In this document: positions 24,560 to 34,179 of the stretch, piece after piece
Position numbering within the stretch: position 1 is the stretch's first letter
Layout: every line of letters starts with the position of its first letter
From: Plasmopara viticola
Taxonomy: Eukaryota; Oomycota; Peronosporomycetes; Peronosporales; Peronosporaceae
DNA length: 64,000 nucleotides
Direction: 5' to 3'
Assembly (NCBI GenBank): GCA_001695595.3
Contig: MBPM02000005.1
Span: 744,001-808,000 of the forward strand
Made by a program: the position numbers and the translations under genes
The notes under the pieces: generated by a model
Seen by the model: only the letters and a program-made list of their open reading frames with translations
What the model was told of the DNA's origin: nothing
Database searches by the model: none

Positions 24560-24780
24560 ACTAAATAATCCTCGTTGCTTTGATGAAAACACTCTTCCAA
24601 TCCGCTATAGTTGAATTCAATAACCAATCTGGACCATATTCTAGCTTAATCCGCACCACTTCGTCTTCGTGCGCCCCTGAGTAAAAGCGCATTTAACTAA
24701 AAGATTCACGCACCACTTCAGTTGTGGGGCGCTCGCAGAACCCACGAGACCCCAATCGCAAACGATCAATGTACAACAGA
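24560..24780 (-). pseudogene. Gene Y fragment
   Basis: About 220 bp corresponding to the 5' (minus-sense) part of the array unit. On the minus strand it reads HEDEVVRIKLEYGPDW, equivalent to NEDKVVRIKLNHGP in the copy at 54290 and EDDVVQTKLNYGL in the array. Only this end of gene Y remains here. Confidence 0.5.
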
Positions 24781-24845
24781 TATCTCATGCATTGAAAATG
24801 TGTGACTTCATATAATTAGGTCTTCCTCAATAGTAGCACCCATTC

Positions 24846-25295
24846 GCGGCAATTGGAAGTCATGAATACGGTCCCGCTATAAAAGCGCAGCCTTCTCGCT
24901 TTGTCAAAGCAAACGATGCATTGGTATCAGTGGCACTCTAGTAGCGACAGGTAGCTCAAATGCTTCATCTTTTACTTGTACCATGGTGCCATTTTATTGA
25001 GCGCATGACGGGCAAATACCGTGATTCTTCCTGCACAACATGAATGGCTTTAGTCATATTCTTATCCTTCAGTCGATTGCAGTACTTGCAAATCAACTTT
25101 CGTGTTTTCCGGGTAAAAGACAAATAATTTGTCGCACGGGTCGTCAATCTTTTCGGCAAGAATTATCATCAATTTACACGTAAATTTGTCCCCCAAAAAG
25201 GCCTCGAGCGTCATGACTCCCTCGATCTCACTCATAATGTGACCACAACATCTTGCTCGTCTTTTTCCGCCCGCAGTCTAGACGAAAAGCTTCTC
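24846..25295 (-). pseudogene. Region X, copy 2
   Basis: Homologue of 2535-2975. The minus strand is open from about 25245 down to a stop near 25070 and reads ...LEAFLGDKFTCKLMIILAEK followed by IDDPCDKLFVFYPENT, with a CxxC peptide (YQCIVCFDKARRLR) further downstream in another frame. It is less interrupted than copy 1, so it may be nearer the ancestral sequence. Function not recognised. Confidence 0.45.
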
Positions 25296-25439
25296 GTGTT
25301 CGATCTTGTTATATCTGAGACACTTTCGCGGGATGTCAAATTGGCTACGGACACACTGTCCATAGAGTACTTAAAATATGATGCGCCGAAAGTAAATAAA
25401 GGCAGATCTTTGAAAGAGTCAATGTGGCAAGTCTTCTAG

Positions 25440-26094
25440 TGAATCGCAAGGATTAAGTTTTATATGCATGTACCAGCGCCTTGATTAGCAGACAGAAGGA
25501 TTCCTGAGGACGCTCTGTAGGTTGTATTTTTTTGAATAAAAGACATAGCTCAAAAGAATTGCTCAATTCAAAGAATGCAGACGTTTACTACATCGACGTT
25601 GAGTCCTTGGTTAAATGATGGCCACGGGTAAGCCGATCGTGCGAGGGATCTACGGCATAAACAATTGGTTAAGTGGCATTCAAAAATTGTTTCTTGACTT
25701 ATCTACTTCTGTCACAGCGATGCTTGTAGTTGACAGTACATAAATGGCTCCATTTAATCTGCGTATTCTTGCATTTGCACCAAGTTGGTCACAAAATCGT
25801 TGACATTAACACGACTGCTTATTTCTACGACGACAGTGCCGTGTTTTCTAGTGCAGCGATGTAGTCTACGTCACGATGACAAAATGCCTATGCCTTGTGT
25901 AAGCGCCAAGTCAAAGGTTGACAAACAATCGTGGCATGCGTAAGATCTGCTCCCACATACCAGTTACTGCTTCGTGGAGATAATGGACAACTAGGACATG
26001 CTAGCTATAACAAAAACAAACAACGTAATTCATTGGCTATGTATTGTGCAACGTTAGCGTCTCTTCAGTCTCTTGTCTATGAACAACACCATAC
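25440..26094. repeat. 3' flank of E2 (family-shared)
   Basis: Contains the block (about 25505-25760) that recurs downstream of the other effectors, including gacgctctgtaggttgtat and the later cttgacttatct segment. No gene supported. Confidence 0.5.
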
Positions 26095-27387
26095 TTACAA
26101 TATAAAGTCCGCTTTTAATAAACGACTTTCCCCTTCGCAGTACTTGAGGTACGCTAGCCAAACAACTCTGATCGTCGGCCAATCTTCGCGCGGTATCTCG
26201 GTCAAGGCTGGCACTATATCTGTAATTGTTTTTACCCCAGACGTCTTCCATTCCGCAAATTGCAAGTTGAAATACAAGAACGCAACACCACTTTTGTATT
26301 TATCCGGCGCAACCACAGCCTCGCGAAGCATTCTCATGAGCTTTGGCAGGCCGAAGATTGGCGTAAGCGTTTCACATATCGACGGGCCCTCACGAGAGTA
26401 CTGGACATTGAACTTTGTGACGTAAGCCATCCAAAACTTCCTTACTGGTCCGTTCATTAAAAGCGATGTTAATTGGTCATTGTCTCCATTGACACCTTGT
26501 AGCAGCATGGCCAAGACATCCTCCGGCTCAACCAAATCATCCACCATAATCGGCATCAACACTTCTAAATACTGCGGGCCTCTAGAATCCGCAACATTCT
26601 TCGGCAACGTCAGCATCTTGAGCAAAGGGCCATGCTCAATAAACTCGCAGAGGCCACGTACTTCAGTGCCGATAGGATCTACCGCATACTCCGCCTCGTG
26701 CAGACGCTGCATATAGCGGGTCCATGTAGCAAACTGCGGGGTCACAAAAAAGTGTTTTGTCCACAAGTTTCCAAGTTGCAGCAAATCAAAAACATCTTGG
26801 GGTCGGTAGTGATTTTTGAGCCATAACGAAATTTGCACCTCCTGCAGTTTCTTGACGAGATGCTTCGTCGAAGCTATGTTCGCCGCAGCAGCTAGTATCA
26901 TGGAAAATCCTCGGGCACCATGATGATTAAGCATGACCTCAGCGATATACTCATGTGGATCCTTGCCTTCTTTAGCGCAATATTTACTGGCAAAGAAGGC
27001 CCACTTTCGCCATACTTTGGAGGTCAAGAGTGGCTTTCTCGTAAAATCGCCGATCATCTTTTGGTAGACTTTCTGTGGCGAGATGTTTTCGTTTACCATC
27101 GCAGCGTATTTTTCGCCCAATCCATCTACAGCCTTACGTCTAGATTTGGAATTGCTTAGAAGGACCTCTTTAATAAATTTTGACACATTCATTTCTTCTT
27201 CAGCAGGTCTTGCCCTGTCTTCATGGCCGACACTCGCCCCTATTGCAGCAATACCATCGCGATCGAATCGAGGCGGGAGCTCTTCACGTAGTGTAGCTGA
27301 CTTGAGATTTGTCCTTGTCGAGTCAGCAGATGCTGTGGCTGCAAGGACACCGGTCAAAAGTGCGATGCGCAAGTAGCAAAAGCGCAT
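26095..27387 (-). CDS. E2: secreted EER/(L)WY-type effector candidate
   Basis: An intact frame of 430 residues from the ATG at 27387. A longer in-frame ORF starts 20 codons earlier, but the chosen Met gives the family signal peptide (MRFCYL..ALLTGVL..ATASA). There is no RxLR; LREEL sits at about 33-37. W/Y modules are in the same places as in E1: SPQKVY with W-R-K-W-A and SKYC in the first; a W-L-K...YRPQDVF helix with the downstream FATWTRY in the second; PEDV with FWMAY in the third; and a C-terminal W-L-A-Y. It is distinct from E1 through much of its length, so it is an older paralogue. It follows the Tudor-pseudogene/region X segment, as E1 follows the functional one. Confidence 0.85.
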   Translation of the reverse strand: MRFCYLRIALLTGVLAATASADSTRTNLKSATLREELPPRFDRDGIAAIGASVGHEDRARPAEEEMNVSKFIKEVLLSNSKSRRKAVDGLGEKYAAMVNENISPQKVYQKMIGDFTRKPLLTSKVWRKWAFFASKYCAKEGKDPHEYIAEVMLNHHGARGFSMILAAAANIASTKHLVKKLQEVQISLWLKNHYRPQDVFDLLQLGNLWTKHFFVTPQFATWTRYMQRLHEAEYAVDPIGTEVRGLCEFIEHGPLLKMLTLPKNVADSRGPQYLEVLMPIMVDDLVEPEDVLAMLLQGVNGDNDQLTSLLMNGPVRKFWMAYVTKFNVQYSREGPSICETLTPIFGLPKLMRMLREAVVAPDKYKSGVAFLYFNLQFAEWKTSGVKTITDIVPALTEIPREDWPTIRVVWLAYLKYCEGESRLLKADFIL

Positions 27388-27899
27388 GATCGAGGGCGAC
27401 GAACGAGGTCTGATTGCGTAGTAGAGAAAATTTTGCCGTCCACTCAATTATGGATATGCAACATTATTGGTGGACGATAAATTAACAAATAAAATTGTCT
27501 CTTTTTGACTACAAAGCGTCTTTTATGATGTCGGTCGCCGCAATTTTTTCTCATAATGGAAGATATTTATGATTGTGTATGCCACACCACATGCTATAGA
27601 AGGGCAGCGCCCCTCATGCCTCGGCCTTAGTCCAGCTATGTGCACAACGAGAATTACTCACGATGACCGCTTCTCTGTGGACTGCGTACATAATTAGACT
27701 TCGCATTTATCCAGTCATACCTCATCTAATTTACAGCAACCTTTGTGACTATTTCGTCTCAAGTGTCTAGCCTTTGATCAATAAATGTCATTCTTTTACT
27801 AAATTACGGTTATCGAACAATAGTTACCGAGACACTTGCACGAGTAAACCTCGCTAGTAGATGACCTGGAGTAAATTAGGCGGTTTTAAAACAAAAAAA
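27388..27899. other. 5' flank of E2
   Basis: Presumed promoter region of E2. Unlike E1, E6 and E8, no gene-Y copy is visible upstream. No specific motif recognised. Confidence 0.35.
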
Positions 27900-28575
27900 T
27901 TGTCTTCAGAATTTGCAGTGGGCGCGCGAAGGTTAAATACGTATATGCTTGTACGAGGCTTGTCAGAGGCACGTTTAAATTTTCAGACAAAGGATGGATG
28001 AAAACGCTCTGTATTTTGAATGTTTTAAGTAATGGTGCTGACTCTCAATGCTCCGACGAAGACATCTTTTAGCTCGAACGAAATGCGTACCATGTGTCGG
28101 AGCAATAGTAAAAAAAATAATTCAATAATGACTGCGGGTTCGCCAATCGTGCGATGGGTCTTTGTTTCCTTACAGCATGAACAATTAATTGAGTGGTACT
28201 TTTTCACTCATCTCCTCGCGTCACAAAGTCATCGATTCATGCTTGTAGTTAAAGATGCACATTTAATGTGCATTACCGTGTGTTTGTATTGTTTGTGATT
28301 ACAGTGTCGTGTTTTTCAAAGTACGTCATGATGAAGTGATGCCTATGCCTTATGTAAGCGTCGAGTCAAAGCTTGTCAATTTATCGTAGCTGCAATTAAA
28401 TTGCGTGGAATCTCCTTTCACATACCATCTAGTGCTTTATGGAGATGGTGCGGAACAAGATGTGACGATAACATAATGATTCAAAAACAAACAACGTGAT
28501 TTTTTTGATTATGTATTGTGAAGTTTGATTTCTCGTTAAACAATCGAAACTATACTCACCTTATTTAATCTGCAC
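27900..28575. repeat. 3' flank of E3 (family-shared)
   Basis: Diverged version of the effector 3' flank, including cagaggcacgtttaaattttcagac near 27963 and the segment around 28320-28400 that resembles 25860-25930 and 47090-47130. Short ORFs on both strands are not conserved. Confidence 0.45.
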
Positions 28576-29835
28576 CTAATTGACGGCATTCATGGTGTGG
28601 TAGTACATGACGTACGCTTTTTGAGTGGCTTCGATCGCTCGCTGATCTTCACGCGATATGTCGGTCAGGTCTAGCAAAAGAGTTCCGATATCTGTCACCC
28701 CAAACTTCTTCCATTCCAAAAATTGAACCTTGTATAACCAGATCGCCAGACCACGGATACTTTTATCTGGCGCATTCACGGCCAATTGCATCATTGTCAA
28801 CAGCTTCGGCAGACTGAAGGCGAACGATAGCGTTTGACACATCGATCCTTGAAGAGAATATTGCTCATGAAATTCCTTAGCGTAAGTCATCCAAAACTTT
28901 CTTGTTCGTTTGTTTATGAAGAGCGATGGCAATTTTTCATCTATTTTCAAACCTTTAACCAGCATAAACACGACATCTTCCGGTAACTTTGTATCATCCA
29001 GCAAAATCGACTTTAACACTTTTAGATAGTGCGCGCTCCTGGGTTCTGAAGCATTCTCCGGCAACAACAGTATCTTGAGCAATTGACCGCGGTCGATCCA
29101 CTCCCAGAGGCTACGTACTTCCGTGCCAACAGGATCTCTTGCATACTCCGCCTTGCGCAGATACTTCAAGTAGTGGATTCAAGTAGCAAAGCGCGGGCTC
29201 GAAAAAAAGTTCTTTTCCCACACGTCTTCGACTTGCAGCAAATTAAAGACATTTTGGGGTTGGTAGTCATTTTTTAGCCACAAAGAAATGAGCACCTTCT
29301 GCAACTTCTTACCGAGAGCCTTCGTCTTGACATCGTCCGCCACCTCAGCTAGTATCTCGGAAAGTGGTCCCGCGCCATACTCATCCAGCATCACCTCAAC
29401 GATATACTCATGTGGATTCTTGCCTGCTTTGGCGCAATATTTACTGGCAAAGAAGGCCCACATTTTCCATGATTTTGTGGTCAAAAGTGGCTCTCTCGAA
29501 AGATCGCCAACTATCTGTTTGTAGTTTTCCTGTGGCGAGATCTTTTCCTCTACCATCGTGGCGTATTTTTTGCTCACTCCTTTCATAACGCTGCGTTGAG
29601 ATACTGTATTGTCGAGAAGAACCTCCCTGACAAATTTGGGTATGGTCATTTTCCTATAAGTTGATCTTGCCCTGTCTTCATCGCCAAACGTAGCATTTGT
29701 TGCAGCAATGTCATCGCGATCGGTTCGAGGTGAGCGCTCTTCACGTGATGCAAACTCCGTCCTTATCGAATCAGCGGATGCTGTGGCTGCGAGGATACCG
29801 GCCAGAAGTGCGAGGCGCAAGTAGCGAACATGCAT
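28576..29835 (-). pseudogene. E3: effector family member with one premature stop
   Basis: Starts at an ATG at 29835 with a signal peptide (MHVRYL..ALLAGIL..ATASA) and SREER at about 30-34. The frame is uninterrupted except for one TGA at 29179-29181, where the relatives have the tryptophan of the FATW..Y segment. Beyond it the same frame stays open to 28576 with the remaining W/Y modules (FWMTY and a final AYVMYY). So either it is a recent nonsense allele, or it yields a truncated product of about 218 residues containing the first module and part of the second. It shares YGAGPLSEIL with E4 and groups with E4 and E5. Confidence 0.8.
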
Positions 29836-30400
29836 GATCAAGGGCGACGAAAGGGATTTGTACACTTTAAATTGCGCAAAGGAGAAAAAAATATGTTAGC
29901 TTGCGCCGCACCCACGCCTGCCAATCCACACTGGGTATGGGTACATTATTGGTGGCTTTGAGTATGGGTTCTCAGTGCCGGTATCTGATCCGTATTTGGC
30001 AACAGCGACCATGTAGCATCTTTTATTTCTACTCTTTGAAAATTTTAATGCCGTCAGCCTCATTAACGACCACAATCATAGGCAAACTTTGCACTGGCGC
30101 AAGCAGTGCACGAACTTCAGTCGTGTATATCAAGTAAACAATATTGACGGGGCATTTTGTGTAAATGTACACTACTCTCTTAAGGAGGTGGGACTGACCG
30201 AGGTGCATGTTGTGCGCTTTATTATAGCATGCAAAGTCCAGGATACTGCGATGACAGCGATAGTGCATACAAGTATCGTATTTCTTAAGATTTGGTGGCA
30301 GTATGCAATAGTTTGGGTATGCTAATAAACAGTATATTTTGACAACGCTGATGGGTCGGCAGAGCGCTTGTAGGAGCTCTATCACCTAAATTGACGAAGG
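29836..30400 (-). promoter_or_regulatory. 5' flank of E3, including an invertible-looking segment
   Basis: Upstream of E3 the minus strand contains a segment (about 30055-30170) encoding TTEVRALLAPVQSLPMIVVV. The E5 flank has TTRVRALIAPVQSLSMTVVV in the same orientation relative to the effector. In E1, E6 and E8 the equivalent segment is inverted. The surrounding 118-codon minus ORF (30029-30385) is not conserved as a whole, so this is treated as flank rather than a gene. Confidence 0.45.
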
Positions 30401-31146
30401 AGAACTTCTTGCAGAAAAACTTCTTGCAGAAAAACTTCAAGCTTATCCTTATCTCTTAAAAAGTAACGAAGGCGCCATAAATCGCAGCGCATACCGCGAT
30501 CTACTTTATGACCAAGATGAAAGCAAAGGAAACCTTATCATTTAACGCTGCACAGTATTATCCACATACAATTTCACGTTCAGCTGAAAGCTGCAGTAGA
30601 GTTTGACGCAGATGAACGAACTAAAATCATCATTACATGGTCGGACGAGCTACCTTGAAGCTTCATATACCTTATTGAGCTCAAATCAATGCTGATTTAG
30701 GGGCACCACCTTCCATTCCCAAATACGCGGATCTCAATCAAAGCCGACAATTCTAACATCAACGATGCCGCCGTGGACAAAGCTACAGTCGCGAATGATA
30801 TCAGCTAATATTCTGAAGTGGATGAAGCCTCTTTGACATACATAAACACACATGAGAAATAGGGTTCCTTCTGGCCCTATTCGTGGCGTCGCCAAGGCTC
30901 GGTCGATCTTGTGGCACACGTAACCTTTCATAGCGACACGACGACGTCGCGAAAAGCATCTCGTTCAGCGTCTTTTTCAAGGCGTTACAGCTTATGACAT
31001 TGCAAGTTTGCTTGGAAGTTGTCGTACATTATTTGATGACAGTCTTCGATGTTTTCTGTTTCTTTTATGACGTAATTTTCTTAATTATTTGGTATTTTGA
31101 GCCTCTTCTAACAACGCAATAGTGAACGGAATTTCAGCGCTATTTC
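30401..31146. other. 5' region of E4 with trace of gene Y
   Basis: Starts with a 17-bp direct repeat (aacttcttgcagaaaaa type, 30403-30440). The stretch 30970-31100 resembles 55290-55420, the 3' end of the gene-Y copy near E8 ('gaagttgt', 'tatttgatg.cagtcttcgat'), so a gene-Y block probably once stood upstream of E4 too. Nothing else recognised. Confidence 0.35.
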
Positions 31147-31154
31147 GCAAGTCT

Positions 31155-31480
31155 AGCTTGGAAAAGGTTGGGGTGACGCCCTCCTTCCAAGCGCGGGGGC
31201 TAAATGCTCGCGCGCTTCGGGCAGGTGCTCTCGGGCATCTGCAGGTCTCTAACGAGTCTCACCCTCGACGCGACGGTCTCCAGCACCGGGCGCCACCTGG
31301 GCTCTTACCAAGTCAGAGATAAACAAACTAATGGAAGACCCTCAAGACCTCGGTGCTGGCTGCCCTGCCCGCCGAACGAGACTCGACGTATGCGGACACC
31401 ACTCTATGGCGTGGACTAGCCAGACTGAGCCTAGCACGTGCATAACTTGGCAACGCGATAACGTAATACATTACATTACA
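31155..31480 (+). mobile_element. SINE-like retroposon, copy S1
   Basis: One of five copies of an element of about 325 bp that starts (t)cggaaaaggttggggtga and ends in a pentanucleotide tail, here (ATTAC)n. It is flanked by an 11-bp imperfect target-site duplication, ttcgcaagtct at 31144-31154 and tttgcaagtct at 31481-31491. There is no obvious tRNA-like A/B box pair. Long ORFs cross the GC-rich body in several frames, but they end differently between copies and are not regarded as genes. It lies 160 bp upstream of E4 and may affect its promoter. Confidence 0.85.
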
Positions 31481-31646
31481 TTTGCAAGTCTGCGGTGACA
31501 AGGAAATAAAGCCAAAATTATGAATTACATAATAAAAAACCTTTTTTTTGCTCTACCCCCTAGAAATCATCTTGTTACCTGGACCATCCGTCAAAATACA
31601 GTATCCTCGGGCCACCCTCCCTACTTTAATCCTACCAGTCTACATC

Positions 31647-32918
31647 ATGCGCTTTCGCTACGTGCGCATCGCCCTACTGGCCGGTATCCTTGCTGCCACA
31701 GCATTCGCTGAGTCGACTAGGACGACTTCCAAAGTAGCCACTTTACGTGAAGAGCGCTCCCGTCCATCCGATCGCAATGGCATAACGAGTGTCGGCGACG
31801 AACAGAGAACAGGACCAATTCGTGGGAGGGACATTACTATAAAGCAATTCGTGGAAGAGGTTTTGCTCAACGAATTTAAGGCTCATAGTCGAGCTGTGGA
31901 GGGGTTTGGCAACCAATACGCTACGATCTTAAAAGAAAACACCTCACCACAGGAAGTTTACAAAGAAATGGCGGGTGCTTTATTACCGACTCTCTTCTTG
32001 GCTACCAAAAAATGGAGAACGTGGGCCTATTATGCCAGTAAATATTGCGCCAAAGCAGGCAAGGATCCACATGAGTATATCGTTGAGGTAATGTCGGATG
32101 AGTATGGCGCTGGGCCACTTTCCGAGATACTGGCTGCGGCAGTGAACAAGCGCAAGACGCCAAAGCTTGTCACAAAATTGGAGAAGGTGCAGATTTCGTT
32201 ATGGCTGAGACAAAAATACCAACCACAAAAAGTATTTGAGTTGCTGCGTGTCGAAGACGCGTGGGAGAAAGGTGAATTCTTAAATCCGCGGTTTGCGACT
32301 TGGACCCGCTACCTCGAGCGTCTGAACCAGGCGAAGGAGGCAAAAGATGTTGTTGACATTGAAGTACGCACACTTTGCGAGATTTATGGTTACAGCCGTT
32401 TGCTTAAGATGCTCACGTTGCCAGAGAATGCTTCAGAAAAAAGCACGCAGTATTTAGATGTGTTGAAGTCCATTGGGCTGGAGAAAAAGAGGACACCATA
32501 CCGAATTGTATCGATGCTGCTGGAAGATGTAGAGGAAGTTGTTGAACAGTTCAAATTGCTCTTATTCGACGAGCCGGTACGAGATTTTTTGTTCATTTAC
32601 GCGAAAAGTTTTGATGCGCGATACCCTGATCTCGAGGCAACGCTGTGTAACACGCTTACACGAATCTTCGGTCTCCCTCAGCTGTTGACAATGCTACACG
32701 CGGCTGCAAATGCGTCCGTTAAAGAAATGAGTGGTGTGGTGCTCTGGTACATCGAATTTCAATTTCTGGAATGGAAGACGTTGAATGTGAAGAAAATTAC
32801 AGATTTAGAGGTAGACTTGACCAACATACCGAAACAGGTGATCGAAGACTTTGAAAAAGCGTACATCAAGTACTACACCAAGGATTTTCGTCCTCGAAGA
32901 GAGGATTTTAGAATTTGA
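31647..32918 (+). CDS. E4: secreted EER/(L)WY-type effector candidate
   Basis: An intact frame of 423 residues. The start at 31647 gives the family signal peptide (MRFRYV..ALLAGIL..ATAFA); the 33 codons upstream are open but are taken as 5' UTR. A perfect EER is present (LREER at about 33-37), again without RxLR. The helical body has the module landmarks SPQEVY with W-R-T-W-A and SKYC; W-L-R...YQPQKVF with FATWTRY; PYRIV in the third module, which keeps a Y instead of FWMTY (DFLFIY); and a C-terminal AYIKYY. It groups with E3 and E5 by EER and YGAGPL. It is the only intact member of that subgroup in the window. Confidence 0.87.
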   Translation: MRFRYVRIALLAGILAATAFAESTRTTSKVATLREERSRPSDRNGITSVGDEQRTGPIRGRDITIKQFVEEVLLNEFKAHSRAVEGFGNQYATILKENTSPQEVYKEMAGALLPTLFLATKKWRTWAYYASKYCAKAGKDPHEYIVEVMSDEYGAGPLSEILAAAVNKRKTPKLVTKLEKVQISLWLRQKYQPQKVFELLRVEDAWEKGEFLNPRFATWTRYLERLNQAKEAKDVVDIEVRTLCEIYGYSRLLKMLTLPENASEKSTQYLDVLKSIGLEKKRTPYRIVSMLLEDVEEVVEQFKLLLFDEPVRDFLFIYAKSFDARYPDLEATLCNTLTRIFGLPQLLTMLHAAANASVKEMSGVVLWYIEFQFLEWKTLNVKKITDLEVDLTNIPKQVIEDFEKAYIKYYTKDFRPRREDFRI

Positions 32919-34179
32919 GTATGGTGTTGTGAGACTAGCACAGCTAATAATTTACAATACATAGCTAATGAACCACACTCTTCTTTATGGCACGGTCACT
33001 TTTGTTCCACGATATCCCCACAAAGCACTGACTGGTATAATTACGCAACCCAAATGTAGCCATAATTAATTGTCAAACATTATATCGTCGCTTGCACAAG
33101 ACATGCGGCAATATGCCATCATGACGTGAATTGCATCGTTTCTTTGAAGACCACGACATCTACTTCATAGAATTGAATAATTGCGTGAAAGTCGACGATT
33201 ATTCAGCCAGTCTTGTGCGAACGCAAAAGAAACGCATTTGGATTTTGTTTAACCAATGTAAAACAAAAACGTATCCAAACTCGTAGCAATCATTCGACGA
33301 ATGACTATATCTAGTCATACGACACGTTAAAACGATTTTGATAAGCGTCAGATTCATTCGATGAAGCGGGCGACGACGCGACGTGCTGAGTATAAAAAGA
33401 TATCGCAAACAATTTGTACTCAACGTATGCCAAGGTGATGGACAAATTCCACAATGCTTGGTCACGATCGTGGAAATGTCCAATAGAATGTCATCTCAAA
33501 CATGATGAAAGGCCTCGGGGCACAGACATGGCGTCTATTACTGGATGTCGACAAGGACGTGATCTCCAAGTATGCATATCAGTACAGTGTACCATATTGC
33601 TTGGACACAAACACATGCCGTGACGAATTTCTTGACAACTTGTTGGCTCTTGGCGCCGAAATTGTATACTCACCATTATTAGCTCCTATCATATCAATAT
33701 CCGAGCATAAGATCAAGCGCATGCAAAATCGTGCTAGTCGTAAGATTAAGCGCAAGAAGAAAGAAGGAATGGGGTCATAAAATCGGAAAATCCATTGTTC
33801 ATGATGAATGGCAAGCAATGAACTAGCTCTCGGAATCTGTTCTTTCCTCCAACTTTGCGTATTTCCACTCAGTTTCCCCATTGTCGTCGGTAAATCATAT
33901 AATATGGCCCGTTATGGAACTCGCGGACACTAATCTCGACCATTTTATAATGCCAATGGCCTCTCTTATATGTTACCAAATGCACAACGTTTGGTTATTA
34001 ACTGTAATGCTCGCCTCAGTCGCTGCGAGTTATTAAGATAGTCATTTTGGACCGAGGTATGCCGCTTATCGTAACTTCTGTCGGTGCTTTCGATGTGGCT
34101 ATATACATGTCACGCTAATATCCACAGATTAATTCCGCAATTTGCCAGCTACACCGAAAAAAGACAGAGACAGGCTCAA
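32919..34179. other. 3' region of E4, unassigned
   Basis: About 1.2 kb. 32919-33180 keeps weak similarity to other effector 3' flanks (agctaatgaaccac and the ttgcatcg segment near 33133). An ORF of 92 codons at 33502-33780 (+) ends in a very basic tail (HKIKRMQNRASRKIKRKKK) preceded by FLDNLLALGAEIV. It could be the C-terminal piece of a decayed gene but was not recognised. Confidence 0.3.

Noticed and set aside
31155..31480. Long ORFs in the SINE-like element as an effector or peptide gene
   Set aside because: Target-site duplications and pentanucleotide tails show a retroposon; GC-rich body opens several frames at once.
33502..33780. 92-codon ORF with a basic tail as a confirmed gene
   Set aside because: No recognisable domain and no second copy in the window; kept only as a note in the spacer entry.
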